Positions 22,950 to 32,308 of a stretch of DNA of 64,000 bases are shown in pieces. The notes under the pieces were generated by a model, which had not been told where the DNA came from, did not search any database, and saw only the letters and a list, made by a program, of their open reading frames with translations. Origin of the DNA: Acidovorax sp. sif1233 (GTDB lineage: Bacteria > Pseudomonadota > Gammaproteobacteria > Burkholderiales > Burkholderiaceae_C); contig NZ_JAHUWZ010000001.1 in the NCBI RefSeq assembly GCF_019218755.1, positions 248,001 through 312,000 on the forward strand. The letters run 5' to 3'. Numbering within the stretch: position 1 is the stretch's first letter; each line of letters starts with the position of its first letter. A program made the translations under genes and the position numbers.

Positions 22950-24719
22950 ATGAGCAAGGAAGAAACCACCCCTGGCGGACTGCTTTCGAAGGTGGTGCGG
23001 TTTGTGCGCAATCCCACGGTCAACTGGACGGAGCTGGACTCCGCGCAGAATGACCGGGAGAGCCAGTACAGCAAGCAGATGCTCAAGGAGATGATCGAGC
23101 GCAAGCGCCGCAACGATTTCGTGCGGCGCCGCGAGTTCGATCAGTTGCGCAAGCTGCGCCAGCGCGAGGTGCTGCAGGGGCAGCGCACCGAGGACCCCAC
23201 CGCCAGGCCGTCGTTCTTCCAGAGCAGCATGGCGTCGCCCGACGAACGCGCCGTGACGCTCAAGAAGATCGACGAGATCGAGGCGCAGATGTCGCAGCAG
23301 TGGTGGAAGAGCAAGCAAGGGGCCGAGGCGCCCACCCAGCCGGGCGTCATGCCCGAGCCCCCCAGCGCGGCAACGACGGATTCCGCGCACGCCAGGGCCT
23401 ACGCGCCCACCGCGCCCGGCAGCCTGCCTGCGCCGCTGGGCGACAACAACAACCAGGCCGCCGGTGTCCAGCCGCTGTTTGCCGATGACAGCATGGCGAT
23501 TGGCCGGTTTGGCGGCACCGATGCGCAAATGCTCGCGGGCCCAGGCCCGGGCGAAGCGTCCTTCAGCCCTGCGGCGGCTACAGCGGCAACGCCAGCGCCG
23601 GCATCCGAACCGGAGGAATTCGTGCACGAACCCGATCTAGAAGAAGCCGCCATCCGGTTCGCCAATGGCGACCACGCGGGGGCAGAGTCCGGCCTGCTCG
23701 ACGTGCTGGCCCAGCACCAGCAGGATGATCCCGAAGAGCAACTCGAAATCTGGATGACGCTCTTCGACCTGTACCGCGCAACCGGTCAGCACGACCGGTT
23801 CGACACCCTGGCCATCGACTTCGCCGCACAGTACAGCCGTTCGGCGCCGCTGTGGTTCTCCATGCCGCAGCAGCTGGGCATGGCGCCGGCTGCCGCCGCG
23901 GCGGCGCCCGGTGCCACGGGCGCCGCGCCGGCCGGCGCGGTGCGCCGCGATTTCAGCTGGAATGCCCCGGCTTCCCTGGCGGTGTCGTCCGTCGCCGCGC
24001 TGCAGGCCTCCCTGGCCCGCGCCGCATCCCCCTGGACGCTGTCCTGGACGCGCCTGGCCGCCATCGACGAAGCCGCGGTGCCTTTGCTGGCCGACCAGTT
24101 CACCCAGTGGGCCGAGCGTGACGGGCAACTGGTGTTTTCGGGGGTCGAGAAGCTCAATGCGCTGCTCGACGCCAAGACCCAGTCCGGAGACCGTGCCACC
24201 AGCCCTGAGTGGTGGCGCCTGCGCATGGCGGCGCTGCGGCTCATGGGCAAGCCCGACGAGTTCGAACTGGTCGCGCTCGACTACTGCGTGACCTACGAGG
24301 TGTCGCCGCCCTCCTGGGTATCGCCGCGCTGCGGATATTCGGACAACGAGGGCGTGTCTTCCGGGGCCGCGCCGCTGTCGGTGGACAGCGACTTCATGGC
24401 GTCCGACCTGGGCGAGTCGGTGCCCGCGCCCGCGGACACGGGGCCCGTGGCCCAGCTCAGCGGCCACATCGACGGCGATGCCACGCCGCTGCTGGAGCCC
24501 TTCCAGGCCCTCCTGCGGCCCGGCGTGCCGCTCACCATTGTGTGCGACAAGCTCATCCGCGTGGACTTTGCCGCCGCGGGCTCGGTGCTCAACTGGGCGG
24601 CCGAGCAGCAGGGCCAGGGCCATGTGATCCAGTTTCACAACCTGCAGCGGCTGGTGGCCATCTTCTTCAATGTGATCGGCATCAACGAGCACGCCTGGGT
24701 GGTGCCCCGCAAGAACTAG
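22950..24719 (+). CDS. STAS-like / FimV C-terminal-like protein
   Basis: A 589-aa soluble protein with no signal peptide. The N-terminus (1-75) is highly charged (KEMIERKRRNDFVRRREFDQLRKLRQRE). A Pro/Ala-rich linker spans about 125-225. A helical segment (about 230-295, DLEEAAIRFANGDHAGAESGLLDVLAQ...LFDLYRATGQHDRFDTLAIDFA) resembles the FimV C-terminal TPR-like unit. The C-terminal third contains a STAS-like beta/alpha domain in two parts (SPWTLSWTRLAAIDEAAVPLLADQF; PLTIVCDKLIRVDFAAAGSVLNWAA). It appears specific to this bacterial group, and its role is unknown. It follows dksA by 39 bp on the same strand and may share its transcript. Confidence 0.8.
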   Translation: MSKEETTPGGLLSKVVRFVRNPTVNWTELDSAQNDRESQYSKQMLKEMIERKRRNDFVRRREFDQLRKLRQREVLQGQRTEDPTARPSFFQSSMASPDERAVTLKKIDEIEAQMSQQWWKSKQGAEAPTQPGVMPEPPSAATTDSAHARAYAPTAPGSLPAPLGDNNNQAAGVQPLFADDSMAIGRFGGTDAQMLAGPGPGEASFSPAAATAATPAPASEPEEFVHEPDLEEAAIRFANGDHAGAESGLLDVLAQHQQDDPEEQLEIWMTLFDLYRATGQHDRFDTLAIDFAAQYSRSAPLWFSMPQQLGMAPAAAAAAPGATGAAPAGAVRRDFSWNAPASLAVSSVAALQASLARAASPWTLSWTRLAAIDEAAVPLLADQFTQWAERDGQLVFSGVEKLNALLDAKTQSGDRATSPEWWRLRMAALRLMGKPDEFELVALDYCVTYEVSPPSWVSPRCGYSDNEGVSSGAAPLSVDSDFMASDLGESVPAPADTGPVAQLSGHIDGDATPLLEPFQALLRPGVPLTIVCDKLIRVDFAAAGSVLNWAAEQQGQGHVIQFHNLQRLVAIFFNVIGINEHAWVVPRKN

Positions 24720-24965
24720 GGCCACGCCCTGGCCGGCTGCTCCGCTCGGTGCGGCCGCCAGAGACGGCGGCTCTTCGGAACCGCCCTGCCCGGGCAGGCA
24801 TGCCTGGAACCGCGGCCTCCGCCCCTTCTGCCGCGCGGCGCGCGGGAAGGCGGACGACGCTGGCGGGCCGGGCCAGGCCCGTTCGAAGGCGTCCGCTGGC
24901 CGCGCGCAGCGCCCCTGGTGGCGGTGTGCTTGCAAAATGGGGGCCTGTCCCCATCTGCGGCTGCT
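24720..24965. other. STAS-gene to hslV intergenic region
   Basis: About 245 bp, GC-rich, no gene. It holds the palindrome CCTGCCCGGGCAGG near 24786 and other GC dyads. The hslV transcription start is probably near the 3' end (TTGCAAAATGGGG around 24930), but I see no clear -35/-10 pair. Confidence 0.4.
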
Positions 24966-25532
24966 ATGGACTCATCACCAAACCAATCCCCGGTGTTCCA
25001 CGGCACCACCATCCTGAGCGTGCGCCGCGAGACCCCGGCAGGCATCCAAGTGGCCATTGGCGGCGACGGCCAGGTCACCCTGGGCAACATCGTGGTCAAG
25101 GGCACGGCCCGCAAGGTGCGCAAGCTCTACCATGGCAAGGTGCTCGCGGGCTTCGCGGGGGCCACGGCCGATGCCTTCACGCTGTTCGAGCGTTTCGAGG
25201 CCAAGCTCGAAAAGCACCAGGGCCACCTCACGCGCGCGGCCATCGAGCTCACCAAGGACTGGCGCACCGACCGCGTGCTGCGCCGCCTGGAAGCCATGCT
25301 GGCGGTGGCCGATGCGAGCGCGTCGCTCATCATCACGGGCAACGGCGATGTGCTCGAACCAGAGCAGGGCATCGTGGCCATTGGCTCGGGCGGCGCCTAT
25401 GCGCACTCGGCCGCCAAGGCGCTGCTGGTGAACACCGATCTGTCCGCGCAGGACATCGTCAAGAAATCGCTCGAAATCGCCGGCGAACTGTGCATCTACA
25501 CCAACATGAACCACACCATCGAGACGCTCTGA
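24966..25532 (+). CDS. hslV: ATP-dependent protease proteolytic subunit HslV
   Basis: N-terminal-Thr peptidase of the HslVU complex in the cytosol. 188 aa, with a propeptide [13 protein letters not shown] before the catalytic TTILSVRR. The family motifs [24 protein letters not shown] and [12 protein letters not shown] are present. The start at 24966 gives a short propeptide; a longer in-frame ORF upstream has no homology. It is followed after 116 bp by hslU, with a family A repeat in the gap. Confidence 0.96.
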   Translation: MDSSPNQSPVFHGTTILSVRRETPAGIQVAIGGDGQVTLGNIVVKGTARKVRKLYHGKVLAGFAGATADAFTLFERFEAKLEKHQGHLTRAAIELTKDWRTDRVLRRLEAMLAVADASASLIITGNGDVLEPEQGIVAIGSGGAYAHSAAKALLVNTDLSAQDIVKKSLEIAGELCIYTNMNHTIETL

Positions 25533-25578
25533 GCGCGCGGGATGGTCCTGCCCCCGGGGATGCCCCGGAGCGGTTTGC

Positions 25579-25637
25579 TCTGTTTTTTATAGCTGTTGGC
25601 GCTTGTTGAGCATGCGCTGGAGCCTCATTTGATACCA
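25579..25637. repeat. AT-rich dispersed repeat, family A
   Basis: A near-complete intergenic copy: TTTTTTATAGCTGTTGGCGC, then TTGTTGAGCATGCGCTGGAG, then CCTCATTTGATACC. The GCGC arms can form a hairpin between hslV and hslU. Confidence 0.7.
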
Positions 25638-25648
25638 GGAAGACCTGT

Positions 25649-26974
25649 ATGTCGTCCATGACCCCCCAGGAAATCGTCTCCGAACTCGACCACCACATCG
25701 TGGGCCAGGCCAGCGCCAAGCGCGCGGTCGCCATCGCGCTGCGCAACCGCTGGCGCCGCCAGCAGGTCGAGGGCAGCCTGCGCCAGGAGATCACGCCCAA
25801 GAACATCCTCATGATCGGTCCCACCGGCGTGGGCAAGACCGAGATCGCGCGCCGCCTGGCCCGGCTGGCCGACGCGCCCTTCATCAAGGTCGAGGCCACC
25901 AAGTTCACCGAGGTGGGCTATGTGGGCAAGGATGTGGATTCCATCATCCGCGATCTCGCCGAAATGGCGGTGAAGCAGACCCGCGAGTCCGAGATGAAGA
26001 AGGTGCGCACCCGCGCCGAAGATGCGGCCGAGGAGCGCATCCTCGACGTGCTGATCCCGCCGGCCCGGGCCGCGGCAGGCAGCGAGCCCGCGGCGGACAA
26101 CACGGCGCGGCAGGTGTTTCGCAAGAAGCTGCGCGAAGGCGCCCTGGGCGACAAGGAGATCGAGATCGACGTGGCCGAGGGCCGCCCCCAGCTGGAGATC
26201 ATGGGGCCCCAGGGCATGGAGGAAATGACCGAGCAGCTGCGCGGCATGTTCAGCCAGATGGGGCAGGACAAGCGCAAGACGCGCAAGCTCAGGATCGCCG
26301 AGGCCCTGAAGCTGCTCACCGACGAAGAGGCTGGCAAACTCGTCAACGAGGACGAGATCAAGGCCCGGGCCGTCGCCAATGCCGAGCAGAACGGCATCGT
26401 CTTCATCGACGAGATCGACAAGGTGGCCGCCCGCCAGGAGACCAGCGGCGCCGACGTGTCGCGCCAGGGCGTGCAGCGCGACCTGCTGCCGCTGGTGGAG
26501 GGCACGACCGTGTCCACCAAGTACGGGATGATCAAGACGGACCACATCCTGTTCATCGCCTCCGGTGCCTTTCACCTGTCCAGGCCCAGCGACCTCATTC
26601 CCGAGCTGCAGGGGCGTTTCCCGATCCGGGTCGAGCTGGAATCCCTGTCGGTGAAGGACTTCGAGGCCATCCTCACGCAGACCCATGCCTCCCTGGTCAA
26701 GCAGTACCAGGCCCTGCTGGCGACCGAGGGCGTCACGCTCGAGTTCGCGCCCGAGGGGATCACGCGCCTGGCGCACATCGCGTTCGAGGTGAACGAACGC
26801 ACCGAAAACATCGGCGCGCGCCGCCTGTCCACCGTCATGGAGCGCCTGCTGGACGAGGTGAGTTTTGATGCCACGCGCCTGTCGGGCCAGACGGTCACCG
26901 TGGACGCCGCCTACGTGGACGCCCGCCTGCAGACGCTGAGCCAGGACGAGGATCTGTCGCGCTACATCCTGTGA
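25649..26974 (+). CDS. hslU: ATP-dependent protease ATPase subunit HslU
   Basis: AAA+ unfoldase that feeds substrates to HslV. 441 aa. Family N-terminus [34 protein letters not shown], Walker [16 protein letters not shown], the pore-loop GYVG in [11 protein letters not shown], Walker [10 protein letters not shown], and the C-terminal YIL that docks into HslV. The I-domain (about 110-240) is present. Two ATGs lie close together (25649 and 25658); the first follows GAAGACC. Confidence 0.97.
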   Translation: MSSMTPQEIVSELDHHIVGQASAKRAVAIALRNRWRRQQVEGSLRQEITPKNILMIGPTGVGKTEIARRLARLADAPFIKVEATKFTEVGYVGKDVDSIIRDLAEMAVKQTRESEMKKVRTRAEDAAEERILDVLIPPARAAAGSEPAADNTARQVFRKKLREGALGDKEIEIDVAEGRPQLEIMGPQGMEEMTEQLRGMFSQMGQDKRKTRKLRIAEALKLLTDEEAGKLVNEDEIKARAVANAEQNGIVFIDEIDKVAARQETSGADVSRQGVQRDLLPLVEGTTVSTKYGMIKTDHILFIASGAFHLSRPSDLIPELQGRFPIRVELESLSVKDFEAILTQTHASLVKQYQALLATEGVTLEFAPEGITRLAHIAFEVNERTENIGARRLSTVMERLLDEVSFDATRLSGQTVTVDAAYVDARLQTLSQDEDLSRYIL

Positions 26975-26988
26975 CCACTCGGTCAAGC

Positions 26989-27033
26989 CTTGAGAGGTCA
27001 CTTTCATAGGCCTCTCTAAGTGCTTCTTTTTCA
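26989..27033 (+). terminator. Candidate intrinsic terminator after hslU
   Basis: GAGAGG (26992-26997) pairs with CCTCTC (27011-27016), extended by CTT/AAG with one bulge. The loop is 13 nt and a T-rich stretch (CTTCTTTTTC) follows. It separates hslVU from the division cluster. Confidence 0.5.
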
Positions 27034-27111
27034 ACGACTTTTGGCTTTCCTGTGCCTACAAAGTCGCGCCTAAGTCATTGATTTCATTGCAAAAGTTTGT
27101 TGGACACCCCC

Positions 27112-27139
27112 TTGTTCGGTGTGCTTTTCCTGCTACAGT
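27112..27139 (+). promoter_or_regulatory. Candidate sigma70 promoter of the mraZ (dcw) operon
   Basis: TTGTTC (27112-27117) and TACAGT (27134-27139), 16 bp apart, in an AT-richer region. The -10 element abuts the MraZ-type boxes, as expected for autorepression. Confidence 0.5.
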
Positions 27140-27170
27140 GCAAAAAAGTGCAATTAAGTGGTGAAAAGTG
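27137..27170 (+). promoter_or_regulatory. MraZ-type operator: four AGTG boxes with exact 10-bp spacing
   Basis: AGTG ends at 27140, 27150, 27160 and 27170; three of the four boxes read AAGTG. MraZ binds tandem GTG-containing repeats upstream of its own gene, and the 10-bp period places all boxes on one DNA face. They start about 60 bp before the mraZ start and touch the predicted -10. Confidence 0.75.
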
Positions 27171-27229
27171 CCCTCCAGGTCCATTGCACGGACCGGCGAG
27201 GCGCAAAAACCGAGTTGGGAAATCCGTCC

Positions 27230-27658
27230 GTGTTTCAAGGTGCTTCGTCGCTGAGTCTCGATGCGAAGGGTCGGCTGTCCGTGCCGACCCGGCATCGTGA
27301 CGTCCTCGCGGCCACGGCGTCCGGCCAGCTCACCATCACCAAGCACCCGCACGGCTGCCTCATGGTCTTCCCCCGCCCGGAGTGGGAGAAGTTCCGCGAG
27401 CGCATCGCCCAGCTGCCCATGTCCGCCCAGTGGTGGAAACGCATCTTCCTGGGCAATGCCATGGATGTGGAGATGGACGCCACGGGCCGCGTGCTGGTTT
27501 CGCCCGAGCTGCGCGAGGCGGCCGGTATCTCCAAAGACACCATGCTGCTGGGCATGGGCAACCATTTCGAACTCTGGGACAAGGCCACCTACGACGAGCA
27601 GGAGGCCAAGGCCATGCAGGGCGAGATGCCGGATGTCTTCAAGGACTTCTCCTTCTAA
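27230..27658 (+). CDS. mraZ: Division/cell wall cluster transcriptional repressor MraZ
   Basis: 142 aa with two SpoVT/AbrB-like SwapHinge halves: [23 protein letters not shown] and [23 protein letters not shown], each with the D-x-x-GR signature. GTG start at 27230 gives the canonical N-terminus and family length (E. coli 152); 24 upstream in-frame codons lack homology. It heads the dcw cluster and is followed by rsmH after 8 bp. Confidence 0.96.
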   Translation: MFQGASSLSLDAKGRLSVPTRHRDVLAATASGQLTITKHPHGCLMVFPRPEWEKFRERIAQLPMSAQWWKRIFLGNAMDVEMDATGRVLVSPELREAAGISKDTMLLGMGNHFELWDKATYDEQEAKAMQGEMPDVFKDFSF

Positions 27659-27666
27659 GGCGCGCG

Positions 27667-28593
27667 GTGACATCCTCCTTGCAACACACCACCGTCCTGC
27701 TCGAAGAAGCCGTGGATGCCCTGCTGGGCGGCGCCGGCGCCACGCCCGCGGGCACCTGGGTGGACGCGACCTTCGGGCGCGGGGGGCATTCGCGCCTCAT
27801 CCTGCTTCGCCTGGGGCCGCAGGGGCGCCTTGTCGCCTTTGACAAGGACCCCGAAGCCATTGCCGAAGCAACGCGCATCACCGATGCGCGTTTTTCCATT
27901 CGGCACGAGGGTTTTCGCCATCTGGCCGACCTTCCGCCCGCCAGTGCGGCGGGCGTGCTGATGGACCTGGGCGTGAGCTCGCCCCAGATCGACAGCCCCG
28001 AGCGGGGCTTCAGTTTCCGTTTTGACGGCCCGCTGGACATGCGCATGGACACCACGCGCGGCGAAAGCGTGGCCGATTGGTTGGCCACGGCCGAAGTCGG
28101 TCAGATTGCGGAGGTGATACGTGACTACGGTGAAGAACGGTTTGCTGGCCCCATTGCAAAGGCGATTGTTGCTCGGCGCGAAGAACGGGGTCCTCTTGCA
28201 ACCACCGCCGAACTGGCCGACCTCGTGGCTGGCGCGGTCAAAACCCGCGAAGCGGGCCAGAACCCTGCAACGCGCACATTTCAAGCTCTTCGGATTTTCA
28301 TCAACGCCGAGCTTGAAGAGCTGCAACAGGCGCTAGAGGCCAGCCTCTCGGTGCTGCAGCCGGGCGGGCGGCTGGTGGTGATCAGCTTCCATTCGCTCGA
28401 AGACCGCATCGTCAAGCAGTTCATCGCCAAACACTCCAAGGAGGTCTACGACCGCCGCGCGCCCTTTGCCGCGCCCCAGGCCATGAAGCTCGTGGCCCTG
28501 GACCGCATCAAGCCCGGTGCCGCCGAAGTGGCGGCCAACCCCCGTTCGCGCAGCGCCATCATGCGCGTGGCCGAGCGCACCGAGGTGCAGTGA
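27667..28593 (+). CDS. rsmH: 16S rRNA m4C1402 methyltransferase RsmH
   Basis: 308 aa, GTG start 8 bp after mraZ. SAM-binding motif [58 protein letters not shown] and [14 protein letters not shown] are all present. The middle of the gene (about 28085-28340) is visibly less GC-rich than the ends, a local composition change. E. coli RsmH is 313 aa. Confidence 0.96.
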   Translation: MTSSLQHTTVLLEEAVDALLGGAGATPAGTWVDATFGRGGHSRLILLRLGPQGRLVAFDKDPEAIAEATRITDARFSIRHEGFRHLADLPPASAAGVLMDLGVSSPQIDSPERGFSFRFDGPLDMRMDTTRGESVADWLATAEVGQIAEVIRDYGEERFAGPIAKAIVARREERGPLATTAELADLVAGAVKTREAGQNPATRTFQALRIFINAELEELQQALEASLSVLQPGGRLVVISFHSLEDRIVKQFIAKHSKEVYDRRAPFAAPQAMKLVALDRIKPGAAEVAANPRSRSAIMRVAERTEVQ

Positions 28594-28603
28594 TGAAGCG
28601 CCG

Positions 28604-28702
28604 CCCGAGTCGCTTCGCGCCTTCCCCCTCCAGGGGGACGACGCCCTCGCTGCGCAACGGCCCTGGCCCGGTGTCCCTGGGTGGGGCCGTGGCGGTTTCA
28701 TG
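28604..28702. repeat. GC-rich intergenic repeat, family B
   Basis: In the rsmH-ftsL gap: GAGTCGCTTCGCGCCTTCCC, CCTCCAGGGGGACGACGCCC, TCGCTGCGCAACGGCCCTGG. It separates rsmH from ftsL, which are adjacent in most dcw clusters. Confidence 0.6.
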
Positions 28703-28725
28703 CTGCGGCGTGGCAGGCAACTGAC

Positions 28726-29061
28726 ATGACAAGGCTCAACGTCGTCTTGCTGGTGGCCGTGCTGGCCAGCGCGATCTATCTCGTGCACACCCAGTACGAG
28801 TCGCGCCGCCTGTTCACCGAGCTCGACCGCGCCACCGCCGAGGCGCGCCGCCTGGAAACCGAACACCAGCGCCTGCAGGTGGAAAAGCGTGCGCAGGCCA
28901 CGCCGCTGCGCGTGGAGAAGATCGCGCGCGCGCAGCTCAACATGCGCACGGCCACGCCGGCCATCACGCAGTATGTGTCCGACCCCCAAGGGGTGGCCGC
29001 CGCCACGGCCGCCGCGGCCGCCAGTGCGGCGCCGTCCCGGACCGAAGGAGCGCAGCCATGA
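28726..29061 (+). CDS. ftsL: Cell division protein FtsL
   Basis: 111-aa bitopic divisome protein: short cytoplasmic N-terminus, one span (RLNVVLLVAVLASAIYLVHTQ), and a periplasmic coiled coil (about 27-70, ESRRLFTELDRATAEARRLETEHQRLQVEK). The C-terminal tail is Ala-rich (GVAAATAAAAASAAPS). It partners FtsB/FtsQ. The stop overlaps the ftsI start by 4 nt. Confidence 0.93.
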   Translation: MTRLNVVLLVAVLASAIYLVHTQYESRRLFTELDRATAEARRLETEHQRLQVEKRAQATPLRVEKIARAQLNMRTATPAITQYVSDPQGVAAATAAAAASAAPSRTEGAQP

Positions 29062-30803
29062 GCCGCAGCGTGCTCTACACCTCCAGCCCGCTGCTGGCGA
29101 GCAAGACGCCCGTCTGGCGCAGCAAGTTCATCGTGGCGGCGATCGCGCTGGGTTTCATGGGGCTGGCGGGGCGCGCTGCCTACGTGCAGGTGTTTGGCAA
29201 CGCCTTCTTCCAGCGCCAGGGCGAAGTGCGCTTCGCGCGCACGCTGGAGCTGCCGGCCAACCGCGGCAAGATCGTGGACCGCAATGGGCTGATCCTGGCG
29301 TCCAGCGTGCCGGCGGCCAGCATCTGGGCGATTCCGGAAGACGTGGAGCAGGACAGGCCCGAGGTCCGCGCCAAGCTCAAGCAACTGGCCAAGCTGCTCG
29401 ACATGCCATTGGCCGAGTTGCAGCGCAAGCTGGCCGATGAAGACAAGACCTTCGTCTGGATCAAGCGCCAGCTCGACTGGGATGTGGGCCGGGAGATCGC
29501 GGCACTGGACATCAAGGGCATCTACCAGCGCAAGGAGTACAAGCGCCAGTACCCCGAAGGGGAAGCCGCGGCCCACGTGGTGGGTTTCACCAACGTGGAA
29601 GACCACGGGCAGGAAGGCATGGAGCTGGCCTTCGACAAGGAGCTGGCGGGCAAGGCGGGCTCGCGTCGCGTGATCAAGGACCGCCTGGGCCGGGTGGTCG
29701 AGGGCGTGGGCGAGACCGTGCCTCCAGTCGATGGCAAGGACATGCAGCTGTCCATCGACAGCAAGGTGCAGTTCTTTGCCTACCAGAAGCTGCGGGACCA
29801 GGTCGCGCTGCACAAGGCCAAGGCGGGCAGCGTGGTGGTGCTCGATGCCCACACGGGCGAGCTGCTGGCGCTGGCCAACTACCCGAGCTACGTCCCCGAC
29901 AAGCGCCAGAACCTCACGGGCGAGCAGCTGCGCAACCGCGCGCTCACCGACGTTTTCGAGCCCGGCTCGACCATGAAGCCGTTCACCATCGGCCTGGCGC
30001 TGGAATCGGGGCGTGTGCGGCCCGACACCATCGTGGACACCAATCCGGGCCGGATCAACATCACGGGCTCCACCATCTCCGACACCAGCAACCACGGCGT
30101 GCTCACGGTGGAAGGGGTGATCCAGAAGTCGAGCAACGTGGGCACCACCAAGATCGCCATGCAGATGCCCGCGCGCGAGATGTGGGAGACCTTCTCGGCC
30201 GCGGGCTTCGGCCAGAAGCCGCAGCTGCATTTTCCTGGCGTGGTGACGGGGCGCCTGCGCCCCTACAAGACCTGGCGCCCGGTGGAGCAGGCCACCATGT
30301 CCTACGGCTACGGCCTGTCGGCCAGCCTGTTCCAGATGGCGCGCTCGTACACGGTGTTCGCCAATGGCGGCCGCGTGATTCCGGCCACCATGTTCAAGAC
30401 CTCCGAGCCCGCCCTGGGCGTGCCCGTGTTCTCCGAACGCACCGCCGACCAGGTGCGCAAGATGCTGCAGATGGCCGCGGGCCCCGGCGGCACCGGCCAG
30501 AAGGCGCAGACCCTGGGCTACTCGGTGGGCGGCAAGTCCGGCACCGCGCGCAAGCAGGTGGGCAAGAACTACGCCTCGGGCAAGTACCGGGCATGGTTCA
30601 CCGGCATGGCGCCCATCGACAAGCCGCGCATCATCGTGGCCGTGATGATCGACGAGCCCAGCAACGGCGTGTTCTACGGCGGTGCCGTGGCCGCGCCCGT
30701 GTTCAGCGAAGTCGTGCAGCAGACGCTGCGCATGATGGGCGTGCAGCCGGACATGGCGGTCAAGCCGCAGATCGTGGCCAAAGAGGTGGAGGAATCGCTA
30801 TGA
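29058..30803 (+). CDS. ftsI: Septal peptidoglycan transpeptidase FtsI (PBP3)
   Basis: 581-aa class B PBP. N-terminal membrane anchor (KFIVAAIALGFMGLAGRAAYVQVF), PBP dimerisation domain (RGKIVDRNGLILASS), and the transpeptidase domain with STMK (304-307), SSN (358-360) and KSGT (493-496). Works with FtsW in septal synthesis. ATGA overlaps on both sides join it to ftsL and murE. Confidence 0.97.
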   Translation: MSRSVLYTSSPLLASKTPVWRSKFIVAAIALGFMGLAGRAAYVQVFGNAFFQRQGEVRFARTLELPANRGKIVDRNGLILASSVPAASIWAIPEDVEQDRPEVRAKLKQLAKLLDMPLAELQRKLADEDKTFVWIKRQLDWDVGREIAALDIKGIYQRKEYKRQYPEGEAAAHVVGFTNVEDHGQEGMELAFDKELAGKAGSRRVIKDRLGRVVEGVGETVPPVDGKDMQLSIDSKVQFFAYQKLRDQVALHKAKAGSVVVLDAHTGELLALANYPSYVPDKRQNLTGEQLRNRALTDVFEPGSTMKPFTIGLALESGRVRPDTIVDTNPGRINITGSTISDTSNHGVLTVEGVIQKSSNVGTTKIAMQMPAREMWETFSAAGFGQKPQLHFPGVVTGRLRPYKTWRPVEQATMSYGYGLSASLFQMARSYTVFANGGRVIPATMFKTSEPALGVPVFSERTADQVRKMLQMAAGPGGTGQKAQTLGYSVGGKSGTARKQVGKNYASGKYRAWFTGMAPIDKPRIIVAVMIDEPSNGVFYGGAVAAPVFSEVVQQTLRMMGVQPDMAVKPQIVAKEVEESL

Positions 30804-32308
30804 CAACGGCCTTGCCTTTGCTCGCCTCGGTGCACGACGCCGTCGCCTGGCTGCGCGAGCGGGTCACCGGCACGCTGCAGACCGACAGCCGGCAGGTGCG
30901 CCCCGGCGACGGTTTCATCGCCTGGCCCGGCGCCGCGACCGACGGCCGCGCCCACATCGCGGACGCGCTGTCGCGCGGCGCCGTGGCCTGTCTGGTGGAG
31001 CATGAGGGCGTGGAGGCATTTGCGCTCGAAGGCTTGCCGGTGGCGGCGCTCCATGGCCTGAAGGCGGCCACCGGCCTCATCGCGGCCGACTGGTTCGGGC
31101 AGTCCACGCAGCGCCTGGATGTGCTGGCCGTGACGGGCACCAACGGCAAGACCAGCACCAGCTGGTGGCTGGCCGAAGCGCTCAATGTGCTATCAAAAAA
31201 TGAGCTTATTCCGCAAGGTGGATGTGCGCTGGTAGGCACTTTGGGTATGGGCACACCGCCCGCACTCACCAGCACGGGCATGACCACACCCGACCCGGTG
31301 CGGCTGCAGCGCGCGTTCCAGCAGTTCACCGATGCGGGCCGCACGGCCTGCGCCATCGAGGCCTCGTCCATCGGGCTGGCCGAGCACCGCATGGCGGGCA
31401 CGCGCATCCGCGTCGCGCTGTTCACCAACTTCACGCAGGACCACCTGGACTACCACCCCGGCATGGCCGCCTACTGGCAGGCCAAGAGCATGCTGTTCGA
31501 CTGGCCCGGCCTGCAGGCCGCGGTGGTCAACATCGACGACCCGCGCGGTGCCGAGCTGCATGCCTCGCTGGCGGACCGGCTGCTGGACCTGTGGAGTGTT
31601 TCCATCACCGGCCCCGCGCGGCTCGCGGCGCGTGACATCGCCATGGGCGAGGGCGGCCTCTCCTTCACGGTGGCCGAGGGCGTGCACACGCATGTGCTGC
31701 AGACGCGCGTGATCGGGCAGTACAACGTCTCCAACCTGCTGGGCGTGCTGGCCGGGCTGCGCGCCTTGGGCGTGCCGCTGGAGCACGCGCTCTACGCCTG
31801 CGCCCAGCTCTCGCCCGTGCCCGGCCGCATGGAGCGGATCCACCACCCCGGGCAACCCCTGGTGGCCGTGGACTACGCCCACACGCCCGACGCGCTGGAC
31901 AAGGCCCTGCAGGCGCTGCGCCCGGTGGCCCGGGAGCGCGGCGGCAAGCTCTGGTGCGTGTTCGGCTGCGGCGGCGACCGCGATGCGGGCAAGCGCCCCC
32001 TGATGGGCGCCGTGGCGCAGCAGCAGGCCGACCTCGTGGTCGTGACCAGCGACAACCCGCGCAGCGAAGACCCCGCGGCCATCCTGCACCAGATCCTGCA
32101 AGGCACCATCGCCAGCAACGTGGTGCGTGCCGAGCCCGACCGTGCCGCCGCCATCGCCCTGGCCGTGGCCGAGGCCGCGCCCGCCGATGTGGTGCTGATC
32201 GCCGGCAAGGGCCATGAAGACACCCAGGAGACGGCGGGCGTGCGCGTGCCGTTCTCCGACATGGCCCATGCGCAGAGCGCGCTGCAGGCCCGTGGAGCAC
32301 GCCCATGA
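30800..32308 (+). CDS. murE: UDP-MurNAc-tripeptide ligase MurE
   Basis: Adds meso-diaminopimelate to UDP-MurNAc-L-Ala-D-Glu in the cytosol. 502 aa. ATP site TGTNGKTSTSWW (about 112-123), EASSIGLAEHRM, FTNFTQDHLDYHPGM, and the DNPRxEDP motif (DNPRSEDP) that selects diaminopimelate. A family A repeat encodes about 128-146 (LNVLSKNELIPQGGCALV) just after the ATP site helix. ATGA overlaps with ftsI and murF. Confidence 0.97.
   Translation: MTTALPLLASVHDAVAWLRERVTGTLQTDSRQVRPGDGFIAWPGAATDGRAHIADALSRGAVACLVEHEGVEAFALEGLPVAALHGLKAATGLIAADWFGQSTQRLDVLAVTGTNGKTSTSWWLAEALNVLSKNELIPQGGCALVGTLGMGTPPALTSTGMTTPDPVRLQRAFQQFTDAGRTACAIEASSIGLAEHRMAGTRIRVALFTNFTQDHLDYHPGMAAYWQAKSMLFDWPGLQAAVVNIDDPRGAELHASLADRLLDLWSVSITGPARLAARDIAMGEGGLSFTVAEGVHTHVLQTRVIGQYNVSNLLGVLAGLRALGVPLEHALYACAQLSPVPGRMERIHHPGQPLVAVDYAHTPDALDKALQALRPVARERGGKLWCVFGCGGDRDAGKRPLMGAVAQQQADLVVVTSDNPRSEDPAAILHQILQGTIASNVVRAEPDRAAAIALAVAEAAPADVVLIAGKGHEDTQETAGVRVPFSDMAHAQSALQARGARP
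31181..31233. repeat. AT-rich dispersed repeat, family A, inside murE
   Basis: GTGCTATCAAAAAATGAGCT encodes VLSKNEL, matching LLQNNEL from copies in murC and the NUDIX/MBL gene in the same reading frame. Sharply AT-rich against the flanks. Confidence 0.65.

Noticed and set aside
27137..27170. CRISPR or simple tandem repeat
   Set aside because: Only a 4-5-bp motif repeats, at 10-bp spacing, upstream of mraZ. It fits an operator array, and there are no spacers or cas genes.
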